DNA of 64,000 nt from Paracholeplasma brassicae (GCF_000967915.1 NC_022549.1:644366-708365), one strand, 5' to 3'; shown: positions 16,553-25,385, counted from the stretch's first letter. Program-made: numbers and translations. The notes: generated by a model from the letters alone, not told the origin.

Positions 16553-18610
16553 ATGAAGGTTTATGAAACAAGCCAGATTAGAAACATTGCCATCCTAGGA
16601 CATCTAGGCTCTGGAAAGACAACAATTGTTGAGTCGCTATTATTTGCAAGCGGTCAAATTAGTCAACGAGGTAGCATAGAAACAAGAAACACGGTATCAG
16701 ATCATATGGAAGAAGAAAAGATAAAACTTGGGAGTTTATCAACTTCACTTATTCCAGTTGAATGGAAAGGCATTAAACTCAATTTCTTAGACGTTCCTGG
16801 GACAGAAGAGTTAGATGGAGAAATTAAGCAAACATTATCTGTAGTTAAGGGCGCTGTTCTAGTGATTGATGCCTCTAAAGGGGTTGAAGTTGGGACAGAA
16901 AGACTATGGAAAGAAATAAGAAAAAACCACATTCCTGCCGTTATTTTTGTCAATAAAATGGATAAAGAAAACGTTAAATTTGAAGACATTTTAGAAGATA
17001 TTCGTGTCAAATTAGGTAAGAAGGCAGTGCCTTTCTGCTGGCCAATCGGATGCGAAGCGGATTTCGAAGGGTTCGTCAATGTCATCGAGATGAAAGCACG
17101 TATTTATGATGGCAATAAATGCAATGATGCTGAAATTTGGGAAGAAAAACGTCCGAAAATCGAGCAAATTAGAGAATTGATTTTAGAATCAGTAGCTGAA
17201 ACCAGTGAAGAGTTACTTGAAAAATTCTTTGGTGGTGAAGAAATCACACAAGATGAAATATCTAGTGGACTAAAAGAGGGCATTTACAATGGTGAATTGA
17301 CACCATTAATCGTTGGGTCTGCCACTAAGAATATTGGTATAGAAACAATGCTTAATATGTTAAGTGAGTTTTTACCACAACCTGACGCTTTAAAACCACT
17401 TGAAGGTATCAATCCTAAAACAGAAGAGAAAGTAATTAGACATACGGTTGATAACGAACCATTCTCAGGCTATGTCTTTAAAACCATCATTGACCCATTT
17501 GTTGGGGCAATCAACTTCGTTAAAATTAACTCAGGGACGTTAAAGACTGGCATCGAAATTGCTGTGCACGACACAGGTAAACAAGAGAAAATTGGGGCAT
17601 TATTCAGTTTAATGGGTAAAACACAAATTGCCGTTGAACTCGCACACGCTGGTGACATCGTTTGTGTCTCAAAACTGGATAATATACACACAGGTTATAC
17701 CATTTCAGATCCAAAAGCACCAATTGTCTACCCAGTCGTAGAAGTCTTAAAACCAACCATTTATGTCTCAATCAATCCTAAGAACAAGGCCGATGAAGAT
17801 AAAATTTCAAACGCACTTCAACGACTAAATATCGAAGATCCTACCTTTGAAATTGTAAGAAATAAAGAAACAAACCAACAATTACTTGGTGGTTTGGGTA
17901 TGACGCACATTAACTTTGTTTTAGACCGAATTAAAACCGTCTTTAAAGTGGATGTTCAACAAGAAGAACCAAAAGTTGTTTATCGAGAAACGATCAAAAA
18001 GAAAGTTGAAGCCGAAGGTAAACATAAAAAACAATCTGGTGGTGCTGGACAGTTTGGTCACGTTTGGATTCGCTTTGAACCAAGTACAGAAACGTTTGAA
18101 TTTAATGAGGAAGTGTTTGGAGGCGCTGTGCCTAAGAACTATTTTCCTGCCGTTGAAAAAGGTTTATTAGAAACCTTTGAACATGGGCCGTTGGCTGGTT
18201 TTCCAGTCATCTTTGTAAAATCAACGTTATATGACGGGTCTTATCACCCAGTAGATTCAAACGAATTATCGTTTAAGTTAGCGGCATCACTTGCGTTTAA
18301 AGAAGCATGTAAACAAGCACAACCAACGATTTTAGAACCAATCTTGAAGCTTTATATCACCGTAAAAGACCAATTTGTTGGTGACGTTATGGGGGACATG
18401 AATAAGCGACGAGGTCGTGTGCTTGGTATGGCACAAGGCGATGAAGGTCAAATTATTGAGGCAGAAGCACCAGAATCTGAAGTGCTTAAATACACGATTG
18501 ATCTAAAAGCGATGACACAAGGTAGTGGTTCATTCCAAAGAGAATTTGCTAGATACGAAGAAGTACCACATCATTTAATTGATGCGATTATCACAAAGTA
18601 TAAAAACTAA
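16553..18610 (+). CDS. EF-G-like translational GTPase paralogue (EF-G2 type)
   Basis: The 685-residue protein has the five-domain layout of elongation factor G. G1 is G-H-L-G-S-G-K-T at 16-23 and G4 is N-K-M-D at 134-137. The domain IV start G-G-A-G-Q-F-G-H-V lies near residue 498. Two features mark a paralogue rather than the housekeeping factor. The switch II motif reads D-V-P-G-T-E-E (80-86) where EF-G has D-x-P-G-H-V-D, so the catalytic histidine is missing. The switch I region also lacks R-G-I-T-I. Such EF-G2 proteins occur in many bacteria with unclear roles. It is monocistronic, with its own terminator, and carries a cre-like operator. Confidence 0.85.
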   Translation: MKVYETSQIRNIAILGHLGSGKTTIVESLLFASGQISQRGSIETRNTVSDHMEEEKIKLGSLSTSLIPVEWKGIKLNFLDVPGTEELDGEIKQTLSVVKGAVLVIDASKGVEVGTERLWKEIRKNHIPAVIFVNKMDKENVKFEDILEDIRVKLGKKAVPFCWPIGCEADFEGFVNVIEMKARIYDGNKCNDAEIWEEKRPKIEQIRELILESVAETSEELLEKFFGGEEITQDEISSGLKEGIYNGELTPLIVGSATKNIGIETMLNMLSEFLPQPDALKPLEGINPKTEEKVIRHTVDNEPFSGYVFKTIIDPFVGAINFVKINSGTLKTGIEIAVHDTGKQEKIGALFSLMGKTQIAVELAHAGDIVCVSKLDNIHTGYTISDPKAPIVYPVVEVLKPTIYVSINPKNKADEDKISNALQRLNIEDPTFEIVRNKETNQQLLGGLGMTHINFVLDRIKTVFKVDVQQEEPKVVYRETIKKKVEAEGKHKKQSGGAGQFGHVWIRFEPSTETFEFNEEVFGGAVPKNYFPAVEKGLLETFEHGPLAGFPVIFVKSTLYDGSYHPVDSNELSFKLAASLAFKEACKQAQPTILEPILKLYITVKDQFVGDVMGDMNKRRGRVLGMAQGDEGQIIEAEAPESEVLKYTIDLKAMTQGSGSFQREFARYEEVPHHLIDAIITKYKN

Positions 18611-18621
18611 GAGATTTCAAG

Positions 18622-18651
18622 AAGAGGAAATACAAATTTCCTCTTTTTTTT
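18622..18651 (+). terminator. Terminator after the EF-G paralogue
   Basis: AAGAGGAAA (18622-18630) and TTTCCTCTT (18637-18645) pair perfectly around a 6-base loop, with a T-run to 18651. Confidence 0.85.
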
Positions 18652-18737
18652 GTCTTTGTTATGATTTAGCTTGCAATATTATTTAAACTGGTTATAATCA
18701 ATATTTGAGCGTGTAGCAAAGCTTGATAGGGGATATT

Positions 18738-19859
18738 ATGTTAGCAAAAATTAAATCATTTTTTACCAAGGATAAAGTCTTTTTAATTTCATTTGTTGTG
18801 GCATTGATTTCGATGCTTTTTGTTTTACCAAATCAATCGTATTTGGGGTATTTCAAGTTAGAGGTTTTAGTCGTTATGTTTGGTTTAATGATTGCCGTTA
18901 GCGCCCTGAGTGAACAAAACTTTTTTAAAGTCGTTGCCACTCATATGGTTAGACAATTTAAGAGTTTGAAATTGGTCTCTTTAATCATTATTCTAACCAC
19001 GTTTTTCTTAGGAATGCTAGTGACAAACGACGCCGTGTTACTCACCTTGGTGCCCTTTACCATCTACGTAACAAAACACACGAAACAGGAAAAATATACC
19101 ATCATTATCGTCATACTTCAAACACTAGCGGCTAACCTTGGAAGTGCATTAACCCCAATGGGTGATCCTCAAAACATCTATTTGTATTCGAAATTTGATA
19201 TTCCATTTATGGTCTTTATTAAAACAATGTTACCAATTACCTTGACGGGTTTGGTTTTAATTGTGACAACCACATTAATTTTATTACCAAATCATAAAAT
19301 TGATCTATACACACCAAATGAAAAAATCAAAGATTATAAAATTTTGGTGGCTTTTACAATCTTAATGCTATCGATTCTTTGCGTGGTTGGTGTTGTTGAT
19401 GTGATTGTAACACTATTGGCAGTCGTTTTATTAACCATGATCTTCTTTAAACACTTGTTCAAGAAAGTTGACTATCATTTGTTACTTACGTTCACAATGT
19501 TTTTCATCTTTACCGGTAACGTATCTCAAATTAATGTGGTAAAAGAAGTGGTTGGTGCACTTCTTATCAGTAACACCTCAACGTTTATCGCCGGTTTTTT
19601 TACCTCACAAGTCATTTCTAATGTACCTGCAGCGGTATTGTTATCGACGTTTGCACAATCCAGTCAAGCGCTTTATCTACTTCAAGGGGTTAATGTTGGC
19701 GCGATGGGCACAATCATCGGTTCACTTGCTTCATTGATTACCTACAAATTCGTGATAAACGAATATCCAAACGAATTCAAACGTTATTTAATCACGTATA
19801 CCATCATCTGTGTCATCTATATTGTGATTATTACGAGTGTTGTATTTATATTAAAGTAA
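18738..19859 (+). CDS. Anion/Na+ permease of the ArsB/NhaD-SLC13 (citrate transporter-like) superfamily
   Basis: An integral membrane protein of about 373 residues with ten or so hydrophobic helices. Two reentrant-loop-like motifs support the superfamily: V-T-N-D-A-V-L-L-T-L-V-P-F near residue 95 and A-N-L-G-S-A-L-T-P-M-G-D-P-Q-N near 130. The second half repeats the pattern with S-N-V-P-A-A-V-L-L near 299. The pair S/T-N-x-P/D-A and G-N/D-P-Q-N is typical of ion-transporter proteins that move dicarboxylates, arsenite or Na+/H+. The substrate cannot be told. ATG 18738 follows TAGGGGAT; an in-frame TTG at 18723 has no ribosome site. Confidence 0.78.
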   Translation: MLAKIKSFFTKDKVFLISFVVALISMLFVLPNQSYLGYFKLEVLVVMFGLMIAVSALSEQNFFKVVATHMVRQFKSLKLVSLIIILTTFFLGMLVTNDAVLLTLVPFTIYVTKHTKQEKYTIIIVILQTLAANLGSALTPMGDPQNIYLYSKFDIPFMVFIKTMLPITLTGLVLIVTTTLILLPNHKIDLYTPNEKIKDYKILVAFTILMLSILCVVGVVDVIVTLLAVVLLTMIFFKHLFKKVDYHLLLTFTMFFIFTGNVSQINVVKEVVGALLISNTSTFIAGFFTSQVISNVPAAVLLSTFAQSSQALYLLQGVNVGAMGTIIGSLASLITYKFVINEYPNEFKRYLITYTIICVIYIVIITSVVFILK

Positions 19860-19897
19860 TCGACCAAGATTTATGTAATCATTAAATGGTGATTATA

Positions 19898-20263
19898 TTG
19901 AGGTGTCTAATATGCAATTCGATCTATTATGAAAAAAGAGATTTAAGAACGTTATTTCGAACCAAACCATCATTTCGATGTCAGTCGTGTGAAAAGAAAT
20001 ATCTTAATGTTTGTCGATATGAGACGATTCCAATTGAACGATTTTTGTTACATCGTTATTATTTCTTTGAAGAAGAGGTTCAATTTACAATTGATGCCTT
20101 TGATGATCATTATCTGTTATTTTTACAAAATACGCTTGAGGAAATCTTAAAAAACGGGACGTTAATCATCGTAGAATCGCTTAGTGACGAACTATTTCAA
20201 GTGCTTGACTTACTTAAATTCTCACATATTTACGTGTATTGTCTTTATGTTTTAAAAATATGA
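19898..20263 (+). CDS. ComFC-like zinc-finger remnant lacking the phosphoribosyltransferase domain
   Basis: The 121-residue protein starts M-R-C-L-I-C-N-S and has paired cysteines at 3/6 and 28/31, with an intervening L-R-T-L-F-R-T-K-P. This matches the N-terminal zinc finger of ComFC, which in Bacillus reads M-I-C-L-L-C-D-S then A-L-F-L-L-K-P. After residue 45 the similarity stops: no phosphoribosyltransferase motif (V-D-D-x-x-T-T-G-A-T) is present, and full ComFC is about twice as long. ComFA is absent upstream, yet hpf follows as it does in Bacillota com loci. I read it as a shortened ComFC relative. TTG 19898 fits GGTGA at 19888-19892; ATG 19886 has no ribosome site. Confidence 0.6.
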   Translation: MRCLICNSIYYEKRDLRTLFRTKPSFRCQSCEKKYLNVCRYETIPIERFLLHRYYFFEEEVQFTIDAFDDHYLLFLQNTLEEILKNGTLIIVESLSDELFQVLDLLKFSHIYVYCLYVLKI

Positions 20264-20265
20264 GG

Positions 20266-20271
20266 TATAAT
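20266..20271 (+). promoter_or_regulatory. -10 box of hpf
   Basis: TATAAT at 20266-20271 directly follows the stop of the preceding gene; the best -35 at 17-base spacing (CTTTAT, 20243-20248) is weak. Confidence 0.4.
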
Positions 20272-20294
20272 AGAAGTGTAAGGAGGATATGCAT

Positions 20295-20840
20295 ATGAGA
20301 TATGATATCATTGGTAAGAATGGCTTTGTTCCTACAGATGCCATTAAGAGTTATGCAACAAAACGATTAGCAAAGGTTGTCTCCTTCTTTGACGAATCGC
20401 TGATTACAGAGGTACGAGTCGTTTGTAAGGTATACAAGGATCACCACAAAGTTGAGGTAACGATTCCAGCAAGAGGAACGGTACTAAGATCAGAGGTAAG
20501 CGATCCAGATATGTATACTGCAATTGACAAATCAGTCGATAAGTTAACGACTCAAATTAGAAAACACAAGGATAAACTCAAAAAACACCTTGATAAACAA
20601 GGGATTGGAAAAGTTTATTCGGATGACTTTGATACGGAAGCCATCGAAAAAGATGTCTTAGCTAGTCAATTAGTTAAGAATAAACAAATTGAACTTAAGC
20701 CGATGTCGGTGGATAGTGCATTAGTTGAAATGGAATTATCAGGGCATGATTTCTATGTATTCCTAAATGAAGAGACAATGAAAGTCAATGTTGCCTATTT
20801 AAGAGAAGACGGCGATTACGCAGTCATTGAAACGCATTAA
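20295..20840 (+). CDS. hpf: Ribosome hibernation-promoting factor, long form
   Basis: The 181-residue protein has the two-domain structure of long HPF. The N-terminal beta-alpha-beta domain binds the 30S decoding centre (about residues 1-100, with V-E-V-T-I-P and D-M-Y-T-A-I-D near residue 75). A linker leads to a C-terminal dimer domain (about 125-181, with F-Y-V-F-L-N-E-E-T and Y-L-R-E-D-G-D-Y). Long HPF joins two 70S ribosomes into inactive 100S dimers in stationary phase. ATG 20295 is 8 bases from AGGAGG; the ATG at 20289 would be only 2 bases away. Own terminator. Confidence 0.95.
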   Translation: MRYDIIGKNGFVPTDAIKSYATKRLAKVVSFFDESLITEVRVVCKVYKDHHKVEVTIPARGTVLRSEVSDPDMYTAIDKSVDKLTTQIRKHKDKLKKHLDKQGIGKVYSDDFDTEAIEKDVLASQLVKNKQIELKPMSVDSALVEMELSGHDFYVFLNEETMKVNVAYLREDGDYAVIETH

Positions 20841-20849
20841 TAAATAAGT

Positions 20850-20881
20850 AAAGCGAATCTTGAAAAAGATTCGCTTTTTTT
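20850..20881 (+). terminator. hpf terminator
   Basis: A perfect 12-base-pair stem (AAAGCGAATCTT with AAGATTCGCTTT) with a 4-base loop and a T-run. It may also stop the convergent DUF975 gene. Confidence 0.88.
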
Positions 20882-20919
20882 GTCGATTTAATTTCTAAAT
20901 AACACCATTCAAACGCACA

Positions 20920-21510
20920 TTATTCGTAATCGTTTGTTGTGATGGTCGGTGTGGACTCACTTTTTAAGTCTTGGTAAAAAGCAACAACCGCAGTGTAGTA
21001 ATACGGGATGACATAGATTAATGCGATACCAAAGGTAATAATACAAAGGATGTACCAACCAATAAACGATAGTTGTAAGAAGAATAGTCTCAACTTATTA
21101 CCACGCATCATTTCATTACTCTTTTCTAGTGCCTCTGAGGCAGTAAGTGATGGGTCATCAGCAATCACAAACTCAACAAGAGCGTATTGATAAGCTTTGA
21201 TGATTCCCGGAATAATAAGAAGTAAAGTAAATAAGAAGACGTATAAAATCTTTAACAAATAGGCAATAACGGATGTCGCAAACCCATTTTGAAATCCATG
21301 AAAAAGATCTTCAAATCGTGGATCATTTCGTCTAACGACGTTTAAAAGATAAAACTGTAATCCAACCATGAGTGGTCCTGCAACAATCAGTGAAAGAAAA
21401 CTTGATACCCCGATGGCAAGACTAACTAAGATTATGATCAATAAAACGTTTAAAAAATTGTCTTTTAGAGCTTCTCTTGCTCTTGCTCTAATAATGGATG
21501 CACTTGGCAT
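20920..21510 (-). CDS. DUF975 family integral membrane protein
   Basis: The 196-residue membrane protein starts with A-R-A-R-E-A-L-K-D-N-F, the usual N-terminal amphipathic helix of DUF975 proteins. Four to five hydrophobic helices follow. A central loop holds I-I-P-G-I-I-K-A-Y-Q-Y (about residues 100-110), and D-D-P-S-L-T-A-S-E-A-L-E-K-S-N-E-M-M-R-G-N-K comes next, the clearest family mark. The function of the family is unknown. Downstream of sodA on the same strand but separated by a terminator and with its own promoter. The ribosome site GAGGTGAT lies before the ATG. Confidence 0.88.
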   Translation of the reverse strand: MPSASIIRARAREALKDNFLNVLLIIILVSLAIGVSSFLSLIVAGPLMVGLQFYLLNVVRRNDPRFEDLFHGFQNGFATSVIAYLLKILYVFLFTLLLIIPGIIKAYQYALVEFVIADDPSLTASEALEKSNEMMRGNKLRLFFLQLSFIGWYILCIITFGIALIYVIPYYYTAVVAFYQDLKSESTPTITTNDYE

Positions 21511-21530
21511 ATAATCACCTCTTAATTAAA

Positions 21531-21559
21531 AGTATACAGTTAATTAAATAAAAAAACAA
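21531..21559 (-). promoter_or_regulatory. Promoter of the DUF975 gene
   Basis: On the - strand, TTGTTT (21559-21554), a 17-base spacer and TATACT (21536-21531). The -35 overlaps the T-tract of the sodA terminator. Confidence 0.5.
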
Positions 21560-21579
21560 GTGCTTATATGCACTTGTTT
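21548..21579 (-). terminator. sodA terminator
   Basis: Read on the - strand, AAACAAGTGC pairs with GCACTTGTTT around a 6-base loop and is followed by a run of T's. Confidence 0.85.
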
Positions 21580-21588
21580 GCGTTTGTC

Positions 21589-22185
21589 TTATTTTTGGAA
21601 TTTAGCTTCAACAACGTCCCAGTTAATAACATTGAAGAATGCACTAACGTAGTCAGGACGTCTGTTTTGGTAATTTAGGTAGTAAGCATGTTCCCATACG
21701 TCTAAGCCTAAAATTGGAGTTCCTTCAGCAAGTGGAACGTCTTGGTTTGGTGTTGAAGTCACAACTAATCCTTTAGGTGTTTTTACTAACCATGCCCAAC
21801 CACTACCGAAACGAGTTTTTGCAGCCGTTTCGAATTGTGCTCTAAATTGCTCAAATGATCCAAAGTCTTTATTGATTTGATCAAGTAATGCGCCTTTAGG
21901 TGCTTTTGCGCCACCTGGGGTTAAGATTTCCCAGAATAATGAGTGATTAAAATGGCCGCCACCATTGTTTCTAACGGCACCTCTAATGTCTTCAGGGATC
22001 AAGTTATAATCAGCTAACATTGCTTCTAGTGAAGTTGTTAATTCTGGGTGTTTTTCTAATGCTGCGTTTAAGTTAGTCACGTAAGCATTGTGGTGTTTTG
22101 TGTAATGGATTTCCATTGTTCTAGCGTCGATGTTTGGTTCTAATGCGTCATAAGCATAACCTAATTTTGGTAATTCATATTTCAT
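21589..22185 (-). CDS. sodA: Superoxide dismutase (Mn/Fe type)
   Basis: This 198-residue enzyme converts superoxide to hydrogen peroxide and oxygen. It starts [16 protein letters not shown], and the four metal ligands are visible: His in H-Y-T-K-H-H near residue 28, His in G-G-H-F-N-H-S-L-F near 77-81, Asp in L-G-L-D-V-W-E-H, and the His of that motif near 160-165. Mn and Fe forms cannot be separated by eye. AAAGGAGGAATT precedes the ATG. Monocistronic between its own promoter and terminator. Its presence implies contact with oxygen despite a largely fermentative gene set. Confidence 0.96.
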   Translation of the reverse strand: MKYELPKLGYAYDALEPNIDARTMEIHYTKHHNAYVTNLNAALEKHPELTTSLEAMLADYNLIPEDIRGAVRNNGGGHFNHSLFWEILTPGGAKAPKGALLDQINKDFGSFEQFRAQFETAAKTRFGSGWAWLVKTPKGLVVTSTPNQDVPLAEGTPILGLDVWEHAYYLNYQNRRPDYVSAFFNVINWDVVEAKFQK

Positions 22186-22212
22186 AATATAATTCCTCCT
22201 TTGTTTACCTTC

Positions 22213-22241
22213 ATTCTACCTTAATAGTGGGTTTAAATCAA
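22213..22241 (-). promoter_or_regulatory. sodA promoter
   Basis: On the - strand, TTGATT (22241-22236), a 17-base spacer and TAGAAT (22218-22213). Confidence 0.65.
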
Positions 22242-22271
22242 ATTATTTGCACTCTTATTTATAATGCTGTC

Positions 22272-22300
22272 TTTCTAATTTAGTTATTATATGCTATAAT
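22272..22300 (+). promoter_or_regulatory. Promoter of the potassium-channel gene
   Basis: Extended -10 TGC-TATAAT (22292-22300) with a weak -35 TTTCTA (22272-22277) at 17-base spacing. I see no riboswitch-sized leader. Confidence 0.6.
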
Positions 22301-22323
22301 AGGCAAGAAAAAGAGGTAATGGT

Positions 22324-23706
22324 ATGAATTTATACTTATCAATAAAAAAAATCTTATTTAAAACACCTGCTCGGACAATATTTACTATTTATTTTATGTT
22401 CGCACTAGTGGCAGGGTTTATTCTTTGGTTACCGATCTCGCAAAAAGATGGGGTTTCAATTTCTTATATTGATGCGTTATTTATTTCAATTTCTGCGCTT
22501 GCATCAGCAGGGTTATCACCGATTCCGCTTTATGATACGTTTAATCTTTTTGGGGGTATTGTCACCTTACTGATCATTCAAATCGGCGGATTAGGTATCG
22601 TCCTTTTGGTTGCGAGCTACTGGGTGATATCTGGTAAAAAGATTGGTTTAAGAGAGCGTAGTATCATTGCGGCTGAACAAAATCAATTTACCGTCAAAGG
22701 CATTATTAGATTAATTAGTAATGCGTTAATTGCGATACTCGTGATACAAATCATTTATTTAGTCGTCATGACTTTTTATTTATATGTAAAACAACCATTT
22801 GATTTGACCTTTGGTGGGGCATTTTTCCATGCGGCATTTTTGGCAGCAAGTTCGTTTGCCAATGCGGGTTTTGAGATGTTTCCTACCTTAAGTAGTTTTG
22901 TAGTCTTCCAAGAAAAAGGCATGTATTTTCCGCAATATGCTTCAATGGTACTCATCTTTTTTGGTGGGGTAGGGTTTTGGCCACTAGCTGAAATTACGCT
23001 ATATTTTAAATCTATTTTCAAGAAAAAACGATATAAAATATCCTACATATCCAAGCTATTGATGTTTCTTCACTTATTAATTTTGGTGATTACAATCATG
23101 ATCTACACTGGACTTGAATTTAATAATACACTCAGATTCATGAGCATGCCAGAAGCAATCACAGATGTGCTATTCATGTCAACTTCGGTCAGAAGTGCGG
23201 GCTTTACAAATACGTCTAACCTAGCGTGGAGTGAATCAACAAAACTCTTTATGAGTGTCTTAATGTTTATCGGTGCAGCACCAAACTCCTCAGGTGGTGG
23301 TGTGCGCATGACCACAATCATCTTGTTGTTTAGTACACTCTTAAGTTACGGTAGACACAAAAAACAAGTTAAAGTCTTTAAAAAAGCGATCAAAGAAGCG
23401 GCAGTTAAGCGGGCATTAATCGTATTTTCTATGGGGATTTTACTCGTCTTTGTCTCAACCTTCTTAGTTTCAATTGCAGAACCGAGTAAAAAGATCATGG
23501 ATGTCGCCTTTGAAGTAAGTAGTGCGTTTGGTACGGTAGGTTTGACGTTGAATTTTACCTCTACCATTAGTAATTTTACCAAAGTAATCTTAATGATCAA
23601 TATGTTTGTTGGACGTATTGGTATTTTAACGCTTCTAGAAGTTCTAGACAATAAAAAAACCGCCAATGTCGTTACTTACGCAGAAATAGACATGATGGTC
23701 GGTTAA
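22324..23706 (+). CDS. Potassium uptake channel, TrkH/KtrB family
   Basis: The 460-residue protein has the fourfold M-P-M repeat of TrkH/KtrB. Filter-like turns are recognisable: S-A-S-A-G-L-S-P near residue 61, S-F-A-N-A-G-F-E-M near 180, S-V-R-S-A-G-F-T-N near 291, and S-A-F-G-T-V-G-L-T near 399. The last matches the K+ filter glycine pattern closely. These proteins carry K+ with Na+ or H+ coupling and need a cytosolic RCK partner (KtrA/TrkA). No such gene is in the window. The gene converges on rqcH with only 3 bases between the stops and no clear terminator. Confidence 0.9.
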   Translation: MNLYLSIKKILFKTPARTIFTIYFMFALVAGFILWLPISQKDGVSISYIDALFISISALASAGLSPIPLYDTFNLFGGIVTLLIIQIGGLGIVLLVASYWVISGKKIGLRERSIIAAEQNQFTVKGIIRLISNALIAILVIQIIYLVVMTFYLYVKQPFDLTFGGAFFHAAFLAASSFANAGFEMFPTLSSFVVFQEKGMYFPQYASMVLIFFGGVGFWPLAEITLYFKSIFKKKRYKISYISKLLMFLHLLILVITIMIYTGLEFNNTLRFMSMPEAITDVLFMSTSVRSAGFTNTSNLAWSESTKLFMSVLMFIGAAPNSSGGGVRMTTIILLFSTLLSYGRHKKQVKVFKKAIKEAAVKRALIVFSMGILLVFVSTFLVSIAEPSKKIMDVAFEVSSAFGTVGLTLNFTSTISNFTKVILMINMFVGRIGILTLLEVLDNKKTANVVTYAEIDMMVG

Positions 23707-23709
23707 TCT

Positions 23710-25269
23710 TTAAAATGATTCAATTAATTCTTTGTTGATGTCAATATAAATGGTCTTCTGATGGGTATACGTGACGTAATACCCCGGACGACCTTTTATT
23801 TTTTTAATGTTTCTGATTTGTGTGTAATCAACTGCAACGGAAGAAGATTCTCTAAATGGGCTATAATACGCCGCAAGCATCGCAGCTAATCGAATGTTTT
23901 CTTCGTCTTTTTCGCCTCTTAAAACGACGTGTGCACCAGGGCCTTGAGTTACGTGAAACCATAAGTCGTTTGAATGAGCAACTTCATGCGTTAGGTAGTC
24001 ATTTTGCAAGCTGCTTTTTCCAACAAAAATCGTGGCATTCGCTTGTTTAATGGTAAGAAGATGCGTTGTTTTTTTCTTGTTTTTGGGTTGTTTCGTATCT
24101 TTTTTAATTAACCCCATTTGTTTAAATTCTTCAATTAGATCGTTGTAGTCACTTTGATTGAAGAAACTTAGGTTAGACTTGATGTCTTTAAAGTAATCAA
24201 GATAGTTTTCTGTAATGGCCAATTGGTTTTTAATTGGTTCTAGTGATTTTTTATATTTATGGTATCGTTGATATAGGAATTGGGCATTCTCATTAAGACT
24301 TTTTGTTTCATCAAGCGTTAGGTGTTCTAAGGTGCCTCGTTTTTGTTTTAAGTCCATACCAGAGCTATAAATGAAATCCGCTTGATTTTTATAGGTCTCA
24401 TAATCCTTATTTTGGTCGTAGTCCTTGGTTAGATTGATTTTCTTTTGTTCGTATTTTTTGATTTGATTGTCCATGATTTGAGAGAGCTGATCTTTTTTAC
24501 CCGCATCGTCTTTTTGATAATAGTCATTTAATAATTCAGACAAGCTATCGTAAGGTTGTTTTAATTCATCGGTTAATAGATCATAGGCATGATAATAGGT
24601 TTTTTTTCCTTTGTAAAGGATTGGAGAAACCTGAAGTGCCCATGGTTTGATTTGGTATTTATGCTCATAAAAGAATAAGGCCAATTCGTTTGATACACCC
24701 ATAAACTGATTACTGATTGCTTTTGGTGAATCCATGGCTAGCAGTAAATCGTAATTGCTTTCGTCTAGCATTAGTTTAAAAGAAGGAAAAAAGCTAAATT
24801 TTGCTTGATTAACAACGCTACGTCTTTCAGGGTCTATGTGTTTATAGTAGGCATCGATGATGAAGTCGTCTTGATCAAGTAAGATTAGGTTCGTTGACCT
24901 ACCCATGACCTCAAACACTAAGGTTTTAAACGTCGGTCCAAAGATGGGATCAAACGACTGAATGTCGATCAATAACACGCGGTCGAGTTGGTGTTGTCTA
25001 ATGTTTTTAATAAGGCCACTTTCAAGGTGTTTTTTAAGTGTCATTAGAAACTGTGATTTTTGTTCGTTTATAAAGACTTGATTGTTAATCGCTAAATGAG
25101 CAGAAGAAGGGTTTAAATCGAAAGATAAGTTGTGCTCTTTTGATTGATTGTAGATCGAAAAAACAAACGCATCCTTTGCTGTTTGAGTAATTTTTTTGAT
25201 TCGTCCGTGTTTTAAAACGGTTGTTAGTTCTAGAATTAGTGCCTTCATAAAATAGCCGTCAAAACTCAT
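23710..25269 (-). CDS. rqcH: RqcH/NFACT family ribosome quality-control protein
   Basis: About 519 residues with the NFACT layout: an N-terminal NFACT-N domain (M-S-F-D-G-Y-F-M-K-A-L), a helix-hairpin-helix and coiled-coil middle (about 260-390), and the C-terminal NFACT-R domain (D-L-W-F-H-V-T-Q-G-P-G-A-H-V-V-L near 425). RqcH binds split 50S subunits carrying stalled chains and directs addition of C-terminal alanine tails. Older annotation calls it fibronectin-binding protein. ATG 25269 follows GGTGAT; an in-frame GTG upstream is within that site. It lies divergent from gmk, keeping the yloA-gmk-rpoZ neighbourhood of Bacillus. Confidence 0.93.
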   Translation of the reverse strand: MSFDGYFMKALILELTTVLKHGRIKKITQTAKDAFVFSIYNQSKEHNLSFDLNPSSAHLAINNQVFINEQKSQFLMTLKKHLESGLIKNIRQHQLDRVLLIDIQSFDPIFGPTFKTLVFEVMGRSTNLILLDQDDFIIDAYYKHIDPERRSVVNQAKFSFFPSFKLMLDESNYDLLLAMDSPKAISNQFMGVSNELALFFYEHKYQIKPWALQVSPILYKGKKTYYHAYDLLTDELKQPYDSLSELLNDYYQKDDAGKKDQLSQIMDNQIKKYEQKKINLTKDYDQNKDYETYKNQADFIYSSGMDLKQKRGTLEHLTLDETKSLNENAQFLYQRYHKYKKSLEPIKNQLAITENYLDYFKDIKSNLSFFNQSDYNDLIEEFKQMGLIKKDTKQPKNKKKTTHLLTIKQANATIFVGKSSLQNDYLTHEVAHSNDLWFHVTQGPGAHVVLRGEKDEENIRLAAMLAAYYSPFRESSSVAVDYTQIRNIKKIKGRPGYYVTYTHQKTIYIDINKELIESF

Positions 25270-25286
25270 AATTATCACCACTTAAG

Positions 25287-25295
25287 AGTATATCA
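25287..25295 (-). promoter_or_regulatory. rqcH extended -10 promoter
   Basis: On the - strand TGA-TATACT spans 25295-25287; the -35 is poor. Confidence 0.5.
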
Positions 25296-25356
25296 TAAAA
25301 AAACTGATACAATTAAAAATGTAAACGCATTTACTTCAAAAAAACATGGCGATTCC

Positions 25357-25385
25357 TTTACTATTGTTCGCTTTTGGGGTATAAT
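25357..25385 (+). promoter_or_regulatory. gmk-rpoZ promoter
   Basis: TTTACT (25357-25362), a 17-base spacer and TATAAT (25380-25385). This places the transcript start downstream of the upstream in-frame ATGs and supports the gmk start at 25422. Confidence 0.65.

Noticed and set aside
22242..22323. Possible c-di-AMP (ydaO) riboswitch before the K+ channel gene
   Set aside because: The transcribed leader after the -10 is only about 20 bases, far too short.
25320..25334. cre-like TGTAAACGCATTTA between rqcH and gmk
   Set aside because: Only 12 of 14 positions match and the symmetric centre is shifted by one base relative to cre.
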